Source of the DNA: Zasmidium citrigriseum
Taxonomy: Eukaryota; Ascomycota; Dothideomycetes; Mycosphaerellales; Mycosphaerellaceae
Direction: 5' to 3'
NCBI GenBank assembly: GCA_002786025.1
Contig: NHNW01000024.1
Location: 124,001-188,000 of the forward strand
Length of the DNA: 64,000 bases
A program made the translations under genes and the position numbers. Shown piece by piece: positions 18,969 to 30,659 of the stretch (positions are counted from its first letter, which is position 1; every line of letters begins with the position of its first letter). The notes below the pieces were generated by a model. It saw only the letters and a list, made by a program, of their open reading frames with translations, was not told the DNA's origin and did no database searches.

Positions 18969-21338
18969 CTACACGTCCACCTCCATCATGGCAGCCTCAG
19001 CTCCAGCATCATCATACATGCCCTCATCGATCTCCATTACCTGTCCGCCCTGATAGCTCTCCCCATTGATCTCTTCCCGCTTCCTCTCCGCGGCCATCTT
19101 CTCCTGATGTACCATCAAATCCTCATAACTCCACGTCGAAACACCCTCCTGCATTTGCATCGGAAAAGGCTTGCTCATGAACTTCAAGAACTTCTTTGCT
19201 GCAGCCACAGCCTGATCCACCGACATGTTCGTGTCGCTCTCCTTCAGCGCACTGGAGATCCATTTGGGAAGCTGGGTCCGTTTCTTCGCGAACCGTTTGT
19301 CTGCCATGACCATGATGCCGTAGTCGTCCTTTCCTCTCAAGACACGACCCAGACATTGAGCGCAGTGTCGCATAGCGTCGAAGGAGAGGAAGTCGTTCTC
19401 ACGGATGCGGTAGGTCTCTCGAAGGAATTCTAGACGGGCTTTGAGGATACGAGATTCGGTGTACTGGAATGGTACGCCGATGCACAACACCGTGCGTCCG
19501 TAATGATGGTCGAAATCTATTCCTTCGGAGACTTTTCCTCGGGCGACGCAGAGAAGTACCGCGCCTCGACCGTTGCTGCAAGCTGTCCGGTAGGTTTCGA
19601 GAGCTAAGGACGTCTCTTGACTGTCAGGTGTTTCAACGAGGATGAGTTTGGATTTCCAGACTTGGTCAAGGATGCCCATACTCTGCCACATGGAAATGAC
19701 GCTCTCCATGTAGAGATATGAAGGGAAGAAGACGACGACACCGTCGGGTGTGAGTTTGGAGAATTCGATCAGTAGATTGCCGTAGTTGCGAACATTGGTA
19801 GGATCGTTGCGAGTTTGGAAGCCTGAGGAGATTTGTGACTGATCAGAGCCTCGAGTGACAATCATTGGCAGGAAGGTCTGTCTTGCGAGAGTCATGCTGT
19901 ACGACTCCTGGACAACTGTGGTAAAGCCGAGCATCTTGGGATACATTTCGAGAGGCGAGATGGTACCGGAGGTGATAATGACGGAGCTGAAGCGGTCAAA
20001 GACTGGCTTGATAGCTATTGCGGCGTCCAGACACGTGAAGTGTAGAATGGGATTGGGTACTGTAGCTGTATCCGACTCGAATGGTTCAAGAATCAGCAAG
20101 AATCCAGTATCGTACGTTGCAACAAGTGTAGCAAAGGTGGCAACTTCTTGTAGAGGCTGATAGTCTTCGATGTTCGTCAGCTCCAGCGTTCGAACTAGAG
20201 ACGTCAGTCTCTCTGCACAGAAACGCAGTGGTTTCTTCTCGATGAAGGTGAGCTCCTTCAAGTGCTGAAGGAAAGACGGAGGTGTCTCTGAGATGACGTG
20301 GAGCACTTTCATTCGAGTCTTCAGATATTCGATGAATCGCTTGAGGAATGCCGTGAAGTGCTCCGCTCGTCGTATGTTACCTGGAACTGCTTCCTTGAGC
20401 AAGTCATCCGGAAGTGCAGGATTCGACATGAAAGCGCCCTCGTCTCGTGCTTCGTCTGCTTCTCGCAGGCCCTCGACCAGCTTCGCGTACTCGTTTTGTA
20501 GCTTCTCTGCATCGGTATCTTTCATCTCTGTGATCTTCTTCTCCAGATTGCTGGCGCCTCTTGCCGCTTTTCGTAGCGAGTCCTCAGTGAGATCGATACT
20601 CAGTGATTCAATACAAACGTTGTCGATGTTGTGAGCTTCGTCAAAGACCACAATGCAGTCTTTTGACAGTTCTCTTGACACTCTCTCTGCGATCTTCGGA
20701 TCCAGAAGGTAATGGTAGGAGTATATTATTACATTACAGAACGGCATCATTCGTCGTGCGGTGAAGTATGGGCACTGTTTTTGCTGTTCGCCGTACCGTA
20801 GCATACCATCGAGCGTCCAGACGCCAGGCGGTATAAGATTGTGGGGTTCGAGAAGGTCGAGATTATCGTGATAGATGCAGAGATCTACATCTTCGCCGCG
20901 TTCTTTCTTCTCCTTCACAAACCCAGCCGTGAGGCTTCGACATCGAGCATCGACAATCGAGCCACTCTTTTCCCGTTTGACAGATGGATGAAGACACAAA
21001 TTCTTTCGACTCGTCAGTCCCAAGCCTCTGAAGTCCTCTACCTCTCCCAGCTGGTCCGCGCGGTACTTCATCAAAGCCTTCAACTCTGCCAGTGCCTTCT
21101 CGATCTCGGACATTGTACGAGAGCAATAGATCAGCTTTCGATGCTCTGGATAGAATTGCTGGTAGGCTACGATGAGAGACAGCAGCGACACGGTCTTCCC
21201 AGTCCCTGAAGGCATCTCCAACACGCAGTGGCCACCAGCATCCAGAGTCCGCTTGAGATCGCACATGTAGGCATATTGCTCTGGATAGATCCTGGGATAT
21301 GGGAAGAGGACCGGGAGGTCCTCGATGAAGAACTTCAT
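18969..21338 (-). CDS. RAD3: TFIIH/NER DNA helicase XPD-family (789 aa)
   Basis: 5'-to-3' DNA helicase subunit of TFIIH, needed for nucleotide-excision repair and core transcription. The canonical start MKFFIEDLPVLFPYPRIYPEQYAYM is present; upstream in-frame sequence has only a TTG. Walker A is at 42-49 (PSGTGKT), DEAH at 233-236, and the four cysteines that ligate the 4Fe-4S cluster are at 115, 133, 154 and 189. Helicase motifs near the C-terminus include SEGIDFDHHYGR and QCLGRVLRGKDDYG. The acidic C-terminal tail (EIDEGMYDDAGAEAAMMEVDV) is variable in fungi. Length matches the family. No intron. Divergent from LTN1. Confidence 0.97.
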   Translation of the reverse strand: MKFFIEDLPVLFPYPRIYPEQYAYMCDLKRTLDAGGHCVLEMPSGTGKTVSLLSLIVAYQQFYPEHRKLIYCSRTMSEIEKALAELKALMKYRADQLGEVEDFRGLGLTSRKNLCLHPSVKREKSGSIVDARCRSLTAGFVKEKKERGEDVDLCIYHDNLDLLEPHNLIPPGVWTLDGMLRYGEQQKQCPYFTARRMMPFCNVIIYSYHYLLDPKIAERVSRELSKDCIVVFDEAHNIDNVCIESLSIDLTEDSLRKAARGASNLEKKITEMKDTDAEKLQNEYAKLVEGLREADEARDEGAFMSNPALPDDLLKEAVPGNIRRAEHFTAFLKRFIEYLKTRMKVLHVISETPPSFLQHLKELTFIEKKPLRFCAERLTSLVRTLELTNIEDYQPLQEVATFATLVATYDTGFLLILEPFESDTATVPNPILHFTCLDAAIAIKPVFDRFSSVIITSGTISPLEMYPKMLGFTTVVQESYSMTLARQTFLPMIVTRGSDQSQISSGFQTRNDPTNVRNYGNLLIEFSKLTPDGVVVFFPSYLYMESVISMWQSMGILDQVWKSKLILVETPDSQETSLALETYRTACSNGRGAVLLCVARGKVSEGIDFDHHYGRTVLCIGVPFQYTESRILKARLEFLRETYRIRENDFLSFDAMRHCAQCLGRVLRGKDDYGIMVMADKRFAKKRTQLPKWISSALKESDTNMSVDQAVAAAKKFLKFMSKPFPMQMQEGVSTWSYEDLMVHQEKMAAERKREEINGESYQGGQVMEIDEGMYDDAGAEAAMMEVDV

Positions 21339-21824
21339 TCTGAACAAGTGGCCCGTCTTCTGGCGAGTGCTCTGTGGCTCACGACTTTCGCCTCATTCCA
21401 GGAGAGCGGCGTCTTTTGTCGCCAGTGCCGTTCGACTCGTTCCTTTCTGCGAATGCCTGGGTTGCGCAATGTCGATGACGGCGGTTTCCGATTTGATGGC
21501 GACGGAAATGGAGCGACTGATGGCTGTTGTTGTTGAAGACAAGAGGGACGAATTGGATGCCTGTTAAAGTCAGCGCCGCGCGCGAGGTTAGCGCGCATGC
21601 ACGTGCTTTGAAGCGGCCCGCTCCGCTCAGATCGCTCGTTAGCGCCGATCTGTCTCCTGCGTCATTCGCAAGGGCGGCGACGAAATCTCAACACCGCACG
21701 CCTTCAAGGAATCATCCAAACATCGACAGTCGAGTTTCTCCGCCCGGCCCTCAGTCCCCTTCACCTTCTTGGACCCTCTCCTCTGTCAGGTCGGCCTTTT
21801 CTCCTTTCCTATCGCCGCCTCGAC
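21339..21824. promoter_or_regulatory. shared divergent promoter of RAD3 and LTN1
   Basis: 486 bases between the two start codons. GC-rich (GCGCGCGAGGTTAGCGCGC around 21575), no obvious TATA box, as expected for housekeeping genes. Confidence 0.55.
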
Positions 21825-24800
21825 ATGAGCAAGAGGCAATTCAAATCACAAGCCAGCAGCGGCCGGGCTGGTGGCGGTTTTGGTGCCTTTGGAAATGCCA
21901 GCTTCGGTTCGACCAAGTCTTCACCGTTATCATACATTCAGGAGCCGCCGGACTACTCTTCGATCAGTGATGCGAACCTAGTGCCTGCCTTCAAGAACCT
22001 CACCAAGAAGGATAGTACGACCAAGGCCAAGGCTCTTGAAGATCTTCAAAGTTCCTTGATATCATCAGAGCGCGATTTGGAAGATGCAGTAGTTGAAGCA
22101 TGGGTGCGTGTCATTCTGCACCTTAGCATGAATGTAGATAGTAACCAGTATCCAGGTCAAACTATACCCTCGTCTTTCCATTGACAATGCCCGTCGAGTG
22201 CGCCAGCTCGCCCATACTCTCAACGGCCAGATATGTTCAAAATGTGGCAAGCGGATAGCGAAGCACCTCCCTCGAATTTCCGGACCTTGGCTAGCTGGGA
22301 CGTTTGATGTCGACAGGCTAGCAGCCAAGGCGGCTCAGGACGCTCTTTCATCTGTGTTTCCTACCGCAGAGAAGATTCAAGGTCTGAGGAAGACTTTCCA
22401 CGAGTCGATTCTCGAATACTGCAAAGACGCCATTCTGAACGAGACTGTGCTCACTCTGAGTGACGAGCGAACTGTCAGCCCTGACGATGCCGAGGCTACG
22501 TATGCTCGAGTGATATCGACAAGCGTCGCGGTAATCACCAGTCTGTTAGAGAGCCTGTCAGACGAGGAGGTATCGAAGCAGGGCCATCTCTACGAGAAGG
22601 TTCTGGACGAGTCAAAGGTCTGGGAATTTGCTTCACACGTAGACGCCAGCGTTCGCCGGGCTATTCACAGACTCGTGCAAGTTTGCTTGACGAAGCAGCC
22701 TTCGCTCGTGGAGGCCAATGCCAAGGCCGCAAGTAAAGCATACATCTACAAGGGACTTGCTTCAGATCAGACCGGCTCTGCTGTAGATTTTGCCCAGACC
22801 CTCGATGTCCTGACCGGTGCACTACCCACGATATGGACCGACGCGTATAGTGGGAAGAAGTCTGCTCTGTCTCGCTTACAGCAATGCTTGAAGCGCGGAG
22901 CGCATGCTGGTCCTGCTGGGTACTGGGATGTCGTGAAAGACATATTACTCAAGCTTCCAGGCGAAGTCCTCCCAGGGACCCGTGAGGAGGCCACTGATCT
23001 CTTGCTGGCTGCTCGAGACGGGGTCAGTAAACGAGAGGAGCGATTCAATGCATCCGCTGCATGGCCAACGTATTTCACGCTCGTCGACATTGTCAGCTCG
23101 TCTCTTCCAGAAGAAGACGCCGAGAGCCTCTTGGAGGAGTTCGCACTACCTCTAGTCAATCAATACCTCCACCCTCTGGACGAGAATGCGAAATGGAGTA
23201 TCACTGGTGCGAAGGCAGCACTTCTCGTGTCCAAAGTCGCCTTGATAAGACGCATACCGCCTTTGATAGAGCGGAAATGGCCGCATCTAGCAGACAAGCT
23301 GATCGAAGTGGCAAAAATGTCACAGCCAGAGCAATCAAAGGATTTCGACAAGTCGCAGAAGCACGTCGCCGCAGCAGGTGAGCGATGGGCAGGTCTTCAG
23401 AGGGAACTCATTTCCGGGGAGTATCACTTGCCTGATTCCACCAAGGAAGCTTTGGCGAGCTCCGATCTCAAGGTCCTCAAAGATTGCATAGCACTACTCA
23501 AAGCCCGGCAGGGGAAGCCATATGGCGCGGCAGCCATCATCGAGGAGCAACTGCGAGCAAATGCGAGCCGTCTGATGGCTATGCCGAAAGTCCGAGAGGT
23601 TTTGACGTCGTTCGTTTCTGACGACGCCGCCAACCTCATGTTCAGCCCTTCCCAGAGACATCTGCCTCGATGCATATACGCCGTCAGTGGTGACACCGGA
23701 TTTGAAACGCTTTTCCGAGGTATATTACAAGCCGTTCTGGACGCCGACGAGTCCGTGGAATCGAAAATGAAGGCTCTCCACGCCATGTTCCCAGCAAACG
23801 TCCCTCACGCAGCGCTTGACATCGCCAGGAGTTATCAAGCACTACAGGAATTCATCACAGCGCAGCACGCAAGCGGGAAGTCGATTGAAATGACCCTATC
23901 CTCGGACTTGCTCAAAGCTGGCGTCGCCTCGCAAGAGACCACTGACACGATATTGTCGAACTTGACGGAATCATTGAGTCTTTCCGGCTCGGACGTGGAG
24001 GCGACCCTCACTGCTGTTGAGCAACTTGCTTTGACCAATCCGTCTGCTGTTCAAACCTTCATGGAAAAGGACATGGGCAAGCAGCTACTGCCGAACGTAC
24101 TGCATCTGGAGCAGTCACCAGACGACACCGTCGCTGAGAAGGCGACTGCTTTATCCGGACGTCTTTCATCAGCCATGGGTAATGCAGCGACGGATGCCAA
24201 ATATGGTATCATTCTACAGAATCTGGAAGGAGTTTCTCGCAGATTATTGTCCATGGACGCAGTACTTGAGCTCGTGGAGAAGGTGTCCAGAGAAGCCTCA
24301 GAGTCAGCAATTCGAGACATGATTCCAAGTCTCGATGTCTGGAGGGAGTCAATCTTGGCAGTCTTGACGCCACCCAAAGCGTCACTTAGTCTGCTCAGTC
24401 CGCTCGGTGGAGCAGTACTTCTGGTCAGAGGAGACGCGGCCAACGCGTACGACACAGCTCACTATGACGGGGAAGGTCTCTCGCAGGCGCTGCGAATTGC
24501 GATATATATGGCCAAACTTCTGACAAAGCCGGAGACATCACAAGAGCTGGCAGACAATTTGGTGCCCGTTCTCGGACTGCTCAACATTTGTGTCTTACTG
24601 GCTGAAGACAACACTAGCATCCTCGGTGCTAATGGCTTGTGGCTACCTGCTGAAACCAGTGCTCTCGAGGACGAGGTAATGGAGTTCGTCTCTGATGCCA
24701 ACTCTGCTCTGAAACAGTATTGGGAGAGACTAGGGCCTGCTTCGTCAGAGAGCCAGTTCTTTGCAGTACTGGATGGCTTGCAGAAACAGCTGCAGAAAGA

Positions 24801-26755
24801 TTCACCGTTGGCGTACTATGCTATGCTTGCTTCCACCAAAGCCTACGACAACGTGTACGAGCTACATGGGTATTCCGCGGAGACTACCAAAGCAAGCGAC
24901 GACACTTTGAAGTCGCAAAAGGCAGCTAAGGACACGCTCGCCCTTGTATCATTCATCGCGGGCCACTCTCAGCCACTCACGGGCAGCCAGGCACTTACTC
25001 GTCTTTTCAACGAGCTCGTTGCTGACTTGACGGAGATGAACATCGAAACAAACCAGCAAGCGCATCTCGAGCCACTTGTGATACTCAACTCCATTCTACA
25101 TACGCAAGAGGACGTCGTGGACAAGGTCCAAAAGACCCGGCTCATCTTCTTGGTCAAGCACTTGGTGCCTTGGCTCGCAGCCGACACCTCTTTGACTTCG
25201 AATGCAGAGGTATGCAAAGCGCTGACGCTCCTCCTCCCTGCCATGTCGGATACATACGGTGAACACTGGTCACAGCTCATCGAATGGCTGACCTCGTTTT
25301 GGAAGTCATCTGAGGTGCTTTCTGATGGCAGCATGGTGTCCGAGCATGGCATCATTCTGATTCACTCTTCGATCAAGCTCTACTCTGCCCTACAAAAGCT
25401 CGCCAAAGAAGAAGAGCCAAATGACGACCTGGTCGATGCCATGAAGGAGAACAAAGACCAACTGACCAATGGCCTGATCGATGTATTGAAGTCAGCCAAC
25501 GGCATCTCGGACGAGACTCATCAGCCTTTGATGGTCACAAATGAGCTACTCGCTCGTGAGCTGTCGCGGATTTCTTTCAGCTCCATTGCGGACGCAGAAG
25601 ATCTGTTTCCACTCATCTACACTCCATCACACGCCATTCAAGGAGCCGCGTTTGGATTGCTTCACCGACATATTCCAGCAGCTCAAGAGCAGATCTCATT
25701 CGACGCTGCTCTTGACGACAAGACCGCTCGGCTTCCTGACGAGCTGCTTTCACTCATCATCGATGCGCCTACATTAGATACCTTGGCTGATGCGTCGTTT
25801 GATCGAAGCATGCCTCTCCAGCTACAGGGCTTCCTCAACAGCTGGCGGCTGGTCTTTGACCATTTCACCAGTTCCAGCTACCGTGTAAAGAGCGACTATG
25901 TCGAGCAGTTGAAAGAGGGCGGCTACCTTACGGGGCTGCTGGATCTGATTTTCGACTTCCTCGGTCATACACGGGGTAAGCCCGTCGATGCGTCCAAATT
26001 CGACGTCCAGCAGTACGAAGATGGCATGGAATCGAACGTGGAGAGAGATACACAGTGGCTGCTGAGTCACCTTTATTACCTTGCTCTGTCTAACGTGCCA
26101 AGTCTTGTGAAGAGCTACTTTCTGGAGATTCGGTCTCGCCAAACGACACAAGCCGTCGAGAGCTGGACGGCGAAGTATATCTCTCCTCTCATCATTGACT
26201 CTAGCCTGCAGAGCGTGGCCCAGTGGTCTGAGAAGAGCGTCAAGGACGATCCTGACTATGAGAGCATGACTGTACGAGTAGGGATGAGGAGCAAGGAGAT
26301 CAACGTCAGCTACCTTGTCGATGAGCAGACAATGGCTATCAAAGTCATCTTGCCAGAGACCTATCCCCTTGACTCCGCCAAAGTCGTCAGCGTGAACCGC
26401 GTGGCGGTGAAAGAAGAGAAGTGGCAGAGCTGGCTTCGCAACTGTCAGGGGGTCATCACGTTCTCAGTAAGTTGGCTCTTTACTCCCTGCACTATATGTC
26501 TTTGCTAACAAAGGTGACTAGAACGGCAGCATCACCGACGGCCTCACGGCCTGGCGCAAGAACGTCACGGGCGCACTCAAGGGTCAAACCGAATGTGCTA
26601 TCTGCTACTCCATCATCAGCGGCGACAAGCAGCTTCCTACCAAGCGCTGCCCGACGTGCAAGAACTTGTTCCATTCGAGCTGTCTGCTCAAGTGGTTCAA
26701 GACTAGCAACGCGAGTACTTGTCCGCTTTGTCGGAATCCATTCAACTTCAACTGA
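21825..26755 (+). CDS. LTN1: listerin, RING E3 ubiquitin ligase of ribosome quality control (1607 aa)
   Basis: Three exons: 21825-22103, 22156-26466 and 26522-26755, phase 0 at both introns. The N-terminus MSKRQFKSQASSGRAGGGFGAFG and the first conserved block (EAW|VKLYPRLSIDNARRVRQLAHTL, interrupted by intron 1) are typical of listerin. A long HEAT-repeat-like rod follows. The last 55 residues form a C-terminal RING: CAICYSI...RCPTCKNLFHSSCLLKWF...CPLCR. The protein ubiquitinates stalled nascent chains on 60S subunits together with Rqc2, Rqc1 and Cdc48. Length is in the family range. Confidence 0.95.
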
Positions 26756-27148
26756 GCGGCCGGGATTTCAGATCAAGTTGTTGTCGCCAGAGCTCCACGC
26801 CTCTCTGCTCTGGTCGACGTCGTCTTTGCGGATCTTCGAATGGACAAGTCTTCTTCAATGCTGGTGGGCTGACACAATGGATTGAAGAGCATAAACACAA
26901 AGCAGAAATCGCCGGAGAACAGCTCGATGGCCTTCACGGGGCCTTTGTGTGTATTAAGAGCATTCTTGCGTTCTCCTTCAGTGGACAATGACATTGTTGA
27001 CCCCAGCATTAATCTTCGCAAAAGTGTGCCTTTCCTCGTTAAAGATAGAATTTCCAACACACTCTCTCCTCCATCTCGAACTCACCGAAGCAGCAAAGAA
27101 GCAGAGAAATATCCACGAACCTCCGAACACGACACACGACCTATCAAC
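26756..27148. other. intergenic / 5' leader of the RING gene
   Basis: Short gap with 3' flank of LTN1 and the probable leader of the next gene. The reading frame of the RING protein stays open upstream to 26882 but without a better start. Confidence 0.45.
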
Positions 27149-28744
27149 ATGGGCAACTCGAACTCATCGGGCATCATGCCAGGTGCATATCCTGAGGAGC
27201 CGAAGAAGAAAAGCCAGTCGACCCAACCAAAGGAGCTGCCTAGCGCTCTTGAGCCTTACCACTCGGTCGCTGTCGACTTCCCCTGTGAACACCTACTTGG
27301 GCGCAACGAGCGGCTGGCGCTTTGCACACCACATAAGCATTACCAGAGGTATGAGCCCTTTCCTTTGAACCCGAACCCTACCGCAATACCCCAGCTCCAA
27401 GATTCTGACTTCACTCATGTATCCCTGCATAAGACTGACGCGGTATTCGAAGGCACTTTTGAGCCTACAAACGATCTGGACCATGATCTGGCTCGATGTA
27501 CTGCTCACGCTGGGCAGACACAGCTTCAAATGGTCACGTACAGGCGCGAAGGTGACGACCTCGACTTCGAACAACCCAATCTTGCGGGCTATCCCAATTT
27601 GAGGCTGCGCATCAGACGCCGTACGGTATTCTGGATTGGAAATGGAAGAAATAGGGCGGTAGTGTCATCGACATATGAGACGGATTTGAGTTCGTACATG
27701 GCTGGCCTCAGGCCGGGCTTCAAAGAGTGGCACCGTCACATCATACTGCTACTCTTCCAGAAAGATGATCTGGCGGCAGGCCACGTCAGGCTGCACTTAC
27801 ACCGTCAGGGCCTCACATACGAGGACGTCTACGGCGAAAACCCTTGGCTGCTGCCACGGACTTTACCGATTGAGCAAGGGATCAGAAAACTGGGTACCGT
27901 CCTGGACAAGACTCAGCTCGCAGCCCACAACGCCCAACAGCAATCTGACGACAGACTCCTGAAGTGTCCAATCTGCACGGATGACTATGCGGACGCGGAG
28001 ACAAGCGAGGTGGTGATTCTTCCCTGCTCGACGAAGCACTCAGCGTGTCTCGAGTGCTTGCAACGCTTCACGGAGCAGACCGGATTCACCTCAATTCGCT
28101 GCGTCCACTGTGCCCAACGACTGGTGACTCCCGATCTGAGTGCTCAGCTCGTCCCGAACTACCTGGACGTGAACACGACGTTCCACAAGGACCCACGGTA
28201 CACAGACTACGAGAACTTCGAACGCTCCTGTGCCGACCTTGACCGTGATTTGGCAGCAGTGGACACGAGTAGCATCACCGTAGACGCATACGTTCTCTAC
28301 GACGCATGGGATGTGCTCGTGCATAATCCCCCCTGGCCCGAGCTTGTACAGTTCTCAATGCAGGACCACCTGTTCACAAAGGACTACTCAATGCTGCGCG
28401 ACATCTTTCTCGGCATTGTTCAGGAATACGACGGCCAGGTCATGGAGGTCCGTCAACTGCAACAGCACATTATGCAGACTTTGTTCCAAGCTCAGAGAGC
28501 CAAGATGACAAGCTCCGGACTGGACAAGTTCCTGAGTGAAGTCGTTTTGAGAAAGATGGATGCAAAGCCAAAGTCTGTTCGGTTGAGACCGGGCTTCGGC
28601 CTGGTCATGGAGAGGTCGATCAATCGAGCGCTCCAGTTTCATACGGTGAGGAAGTGCTCTACGGACCACACAGCTGCGTCTGACCAAGCGAATCCCAAGA
28701 GATATCACTATCATGGTGATAGACTGTTTTGGGGAGGCAAGTAG
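27149..28744 (+). CDS. RING-finger protein with a probable N-myristoylation signal (531 aa)
   Basis: Single exon. The start MGNSNSSGI fits the N-myristoylation consensus (Gly2, Ser6), suggesting membrane attachment. A conserved-looking fungal region follows (DFPCEHLLGRNERLALCTPHKHYQ, then WIGNGRNRAVVSSTYETDL). A C3HC4-like RING spans about residues 273-320: CPIC, then C-x-x-x-HSACLECL, then C-x-x-C. A helical C-terminal region follows, ending in a Tyr/His-rich tail. Probably a ubiquitin ligase; substrate unknown. It lies directly after another RING ligase (LTN1), but no sequence similarity beyond the zinc ligands is evident. Confidence 0.75.
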   Translation: MGNSNSSGIMPGAYPEEPKKKSQSTQPKELPSALEPYHSVAVDFPCEHLLGRNERLALCTPHKHYQRYEPFPLNPNPTAIPQLQDSDFTHVSLHKTDAVFEGTFEPTNDLDHDLARCTAHAGQTQLQMVTYRREGDDLDFEQPNLAGYPNLRLRIRRRTVFWIGNGRNRAVVSSTYETDLSSYMAGLRPGFKEWHRHIILLLFQKDDLAAGHVRLHLHRQGLTYEDVYGENPWLLPRTLPIEQGIRKLGTVLDKTQLAAHNAQQQSDDRLLKCPICTDDYADAETSEVVILPCSTKHSACLECLQRFTEQTGFTSIRCVHCAQRLVTPDLSAQLVPNYLDVNTTFHKDPRYTDYENFERSCADLDRDLAAVDTSSITVDAYVLYDAWDVLVHNPPWPELVQFSMQDHLFTKDYSMLRDIFLGIVQEYDGQVMEVRQLQQHIMQTLFQAQRAKMTSSGLDKFLSEVVLRKMDAKPKSVRLRPGFGLVMERSINRALQFHTVRKCSTDHTAASDQANPKRYHYHGDRLFWGGK

Positions 28745-29072
28745 GGCGCAAACCCAGGGGACAGCACTATGACTGGCGATAGGTAAGACTTAGATTGACA
28801 CGGCTGGACGCAACGAGTGATTTTCGAGATTGGCACACTATGGATAGAGGTTTGAGCGTTAATTGACAAATTGCAAATTGGTTTCTGCACTGCAACCCCT
28901 TTCTGCATTCCTTCCTCCTTCGGGAACATTCCCCGATAGACGCATGGACAGTCCTTATCAACTACACATTCACCTGAAAAAACATCATCATTACTCCAAG
29001 CTTGCTACTCGATCTACTATTCCTTCCAACCTCACTCACACGCTGCCGTTGAGCTCGCATCGAGAGCCTCTA
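28745..29072. other. convergent intergenic gap
   Basis: Contains the two 3' flanks only; nothing else recognised. Confidence 0.5.
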
Positions 29073-30343
29073 CTAATCCGCATCATACCTCTCCAACGTA
29101 CGAATCATCCACGAAGGAGTAATATCAGCATGAACCTTACCCGCAATCTGCCTCGCCATCTCAAACAGAAACACCGGACCCTTATAGAAAAACACAAACT
29201 GCGTAGCCCTCTCTCCATTCTCCAACTTCAGCGTCCAATCATCATCAATCTTCGTCTCAATCTCATCATCTTTAACCGCCCTCATCTCGTAATAGTTCTT
29301 GGCCGTCATATGCCCCACAACGAAATCCGTATTGTCTTTGGTCGGTAGTTCCCAGTGTTCTAACATCTGTCCGTAGTTGGCGCACGCCCAGATGTAGTAT
29401 TTCCAGTCGTTGTAGATCTCTTCTGCGTACCAAAGCTCTTTCTTTGTTAGGCTGTTGAGATAAGAGTCCGGCACGTCGATGCTGATCAGCCAGGTGTCGG
29501 CCCAGGGGCATCGGGTCTCGATGTAGCGACGGGAGAGCTCGGCGATCTCTTCGTCTTTGTGGAAGTAGTAAGCCTGTTCCAGATAATTGAAATCGCCCTC
29601 GTCTTGTCCTGCCAGACATTGCACGTCGACGCGGCCTTCCTCGCAGATCCTCCGATGCGGCATTGCCGATTCCACTTCGGCCCCTGCTCTTGCTTTCCAC
29701 AGCCTTGTATGGCCTGGCGGGACAGGAGGTCGCTCCTCTCTGGCTTTGAACCATGTCCTCGGTAGCTTATGCTTCTCGGGATCGATGTTGACGGTCACCA
29801 GAGCCTCGGAGTTGGGATCATCTTCACGTGGTCTTCTATCTCTCCGGTCATAGGCTGAGGTAGATTTTTGTCGGTGGTTCAGGATCTCGACGGTGTGGTA
29901 GTTGATGCGCAATGTGTCCTTGACCCAGTACTCGAGAGTCTGCGTTCGAAACAGTTTCTTGAAATCCGGATGCAGAATAGCATCCCGGACGGGTTTTCTG
30001 ATGCCCTGTAGTACACGCAATGTCGTTAGCAAATAGAAAACCTTGATGTGCAGTCCGGAAGCCCGTCACTTACCACCTGTCGCATCCGCTCATCGTCAGA
30101 CAAGCCTGCCAACCTGTTGTCCATGCTCTCGACCTGGCCGAATGACCAATCTATATAGTCCTCGGGCATGAAATCGTACTCGTGAACCCATTGCTCGTGT
30201 GTTTCGAATCGCTCTAGAGCGACCTCGCGTTCAAAGCCAATCCATTCAAGTATTTCCGCTGTGTCTTCGTCGTAGTCGGGAATGTCGAAGTTCTGAGTAG
30301 CGAGCTCCATGTTGGGCACGCGAGTTGGGATTCGCAAAGGCAT
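29073..30343 (-). CDS. uncharacterised fungal protein (400 aa)
   Basis: No named family recognised. Two exons (30343-30074 and 30005-29073) joined by a 68-base intron with GTAAGT donor and TACAG acceptor, phase 0. The start is the ATG at 30343; a codon six positions upstream is TTG. The protein is rich in Tyr, Trp, Glu and Asp (FEREVALERFETHEQWVHEYDF, YNDWKYYIWACANYGQML), has no signal peptide or membrane helix, and ends PSWMIRTLERYDAD. Aromatic-rich, charged composition suggests a folded cytosolic protein. Coding support comes from the uninterrupted 311-codon second exon. Confidence 0.75.
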
Positions 30344-30659
30344 TATCGGCGCCTTAGTCAAAGTCGAGGAAAAGGAGTGTTGATTGGGATGGAGATACGA
30401 GGGAGGTTCGTTCTTGAGTAGATTATATAGCCTAGAGTCATAGTTCTGTGACTAGTCAGCGAAAATACTCTTTCCACAAAGCTAAAAGGAGTTCGCCCAA
30501 AGGTATCCACAAAGCTTACCAGATAACCAAACCACTGCAGCCAATGACCTTCTTGTCGAACATCATACATCGACCAAAAAATACCTTGACTCATAATACA
30601 TGGTGGTGGCTCCGTCGTGGATCACTTGGACCAGCACGGGTCGATTCTTTCATTCCCAC
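30344..30659. other. intergenic
   Basis: Upstream region of the uncharacterised gene and 3' flank of the HET gene; nothing specific seen. Confidence 0.45.
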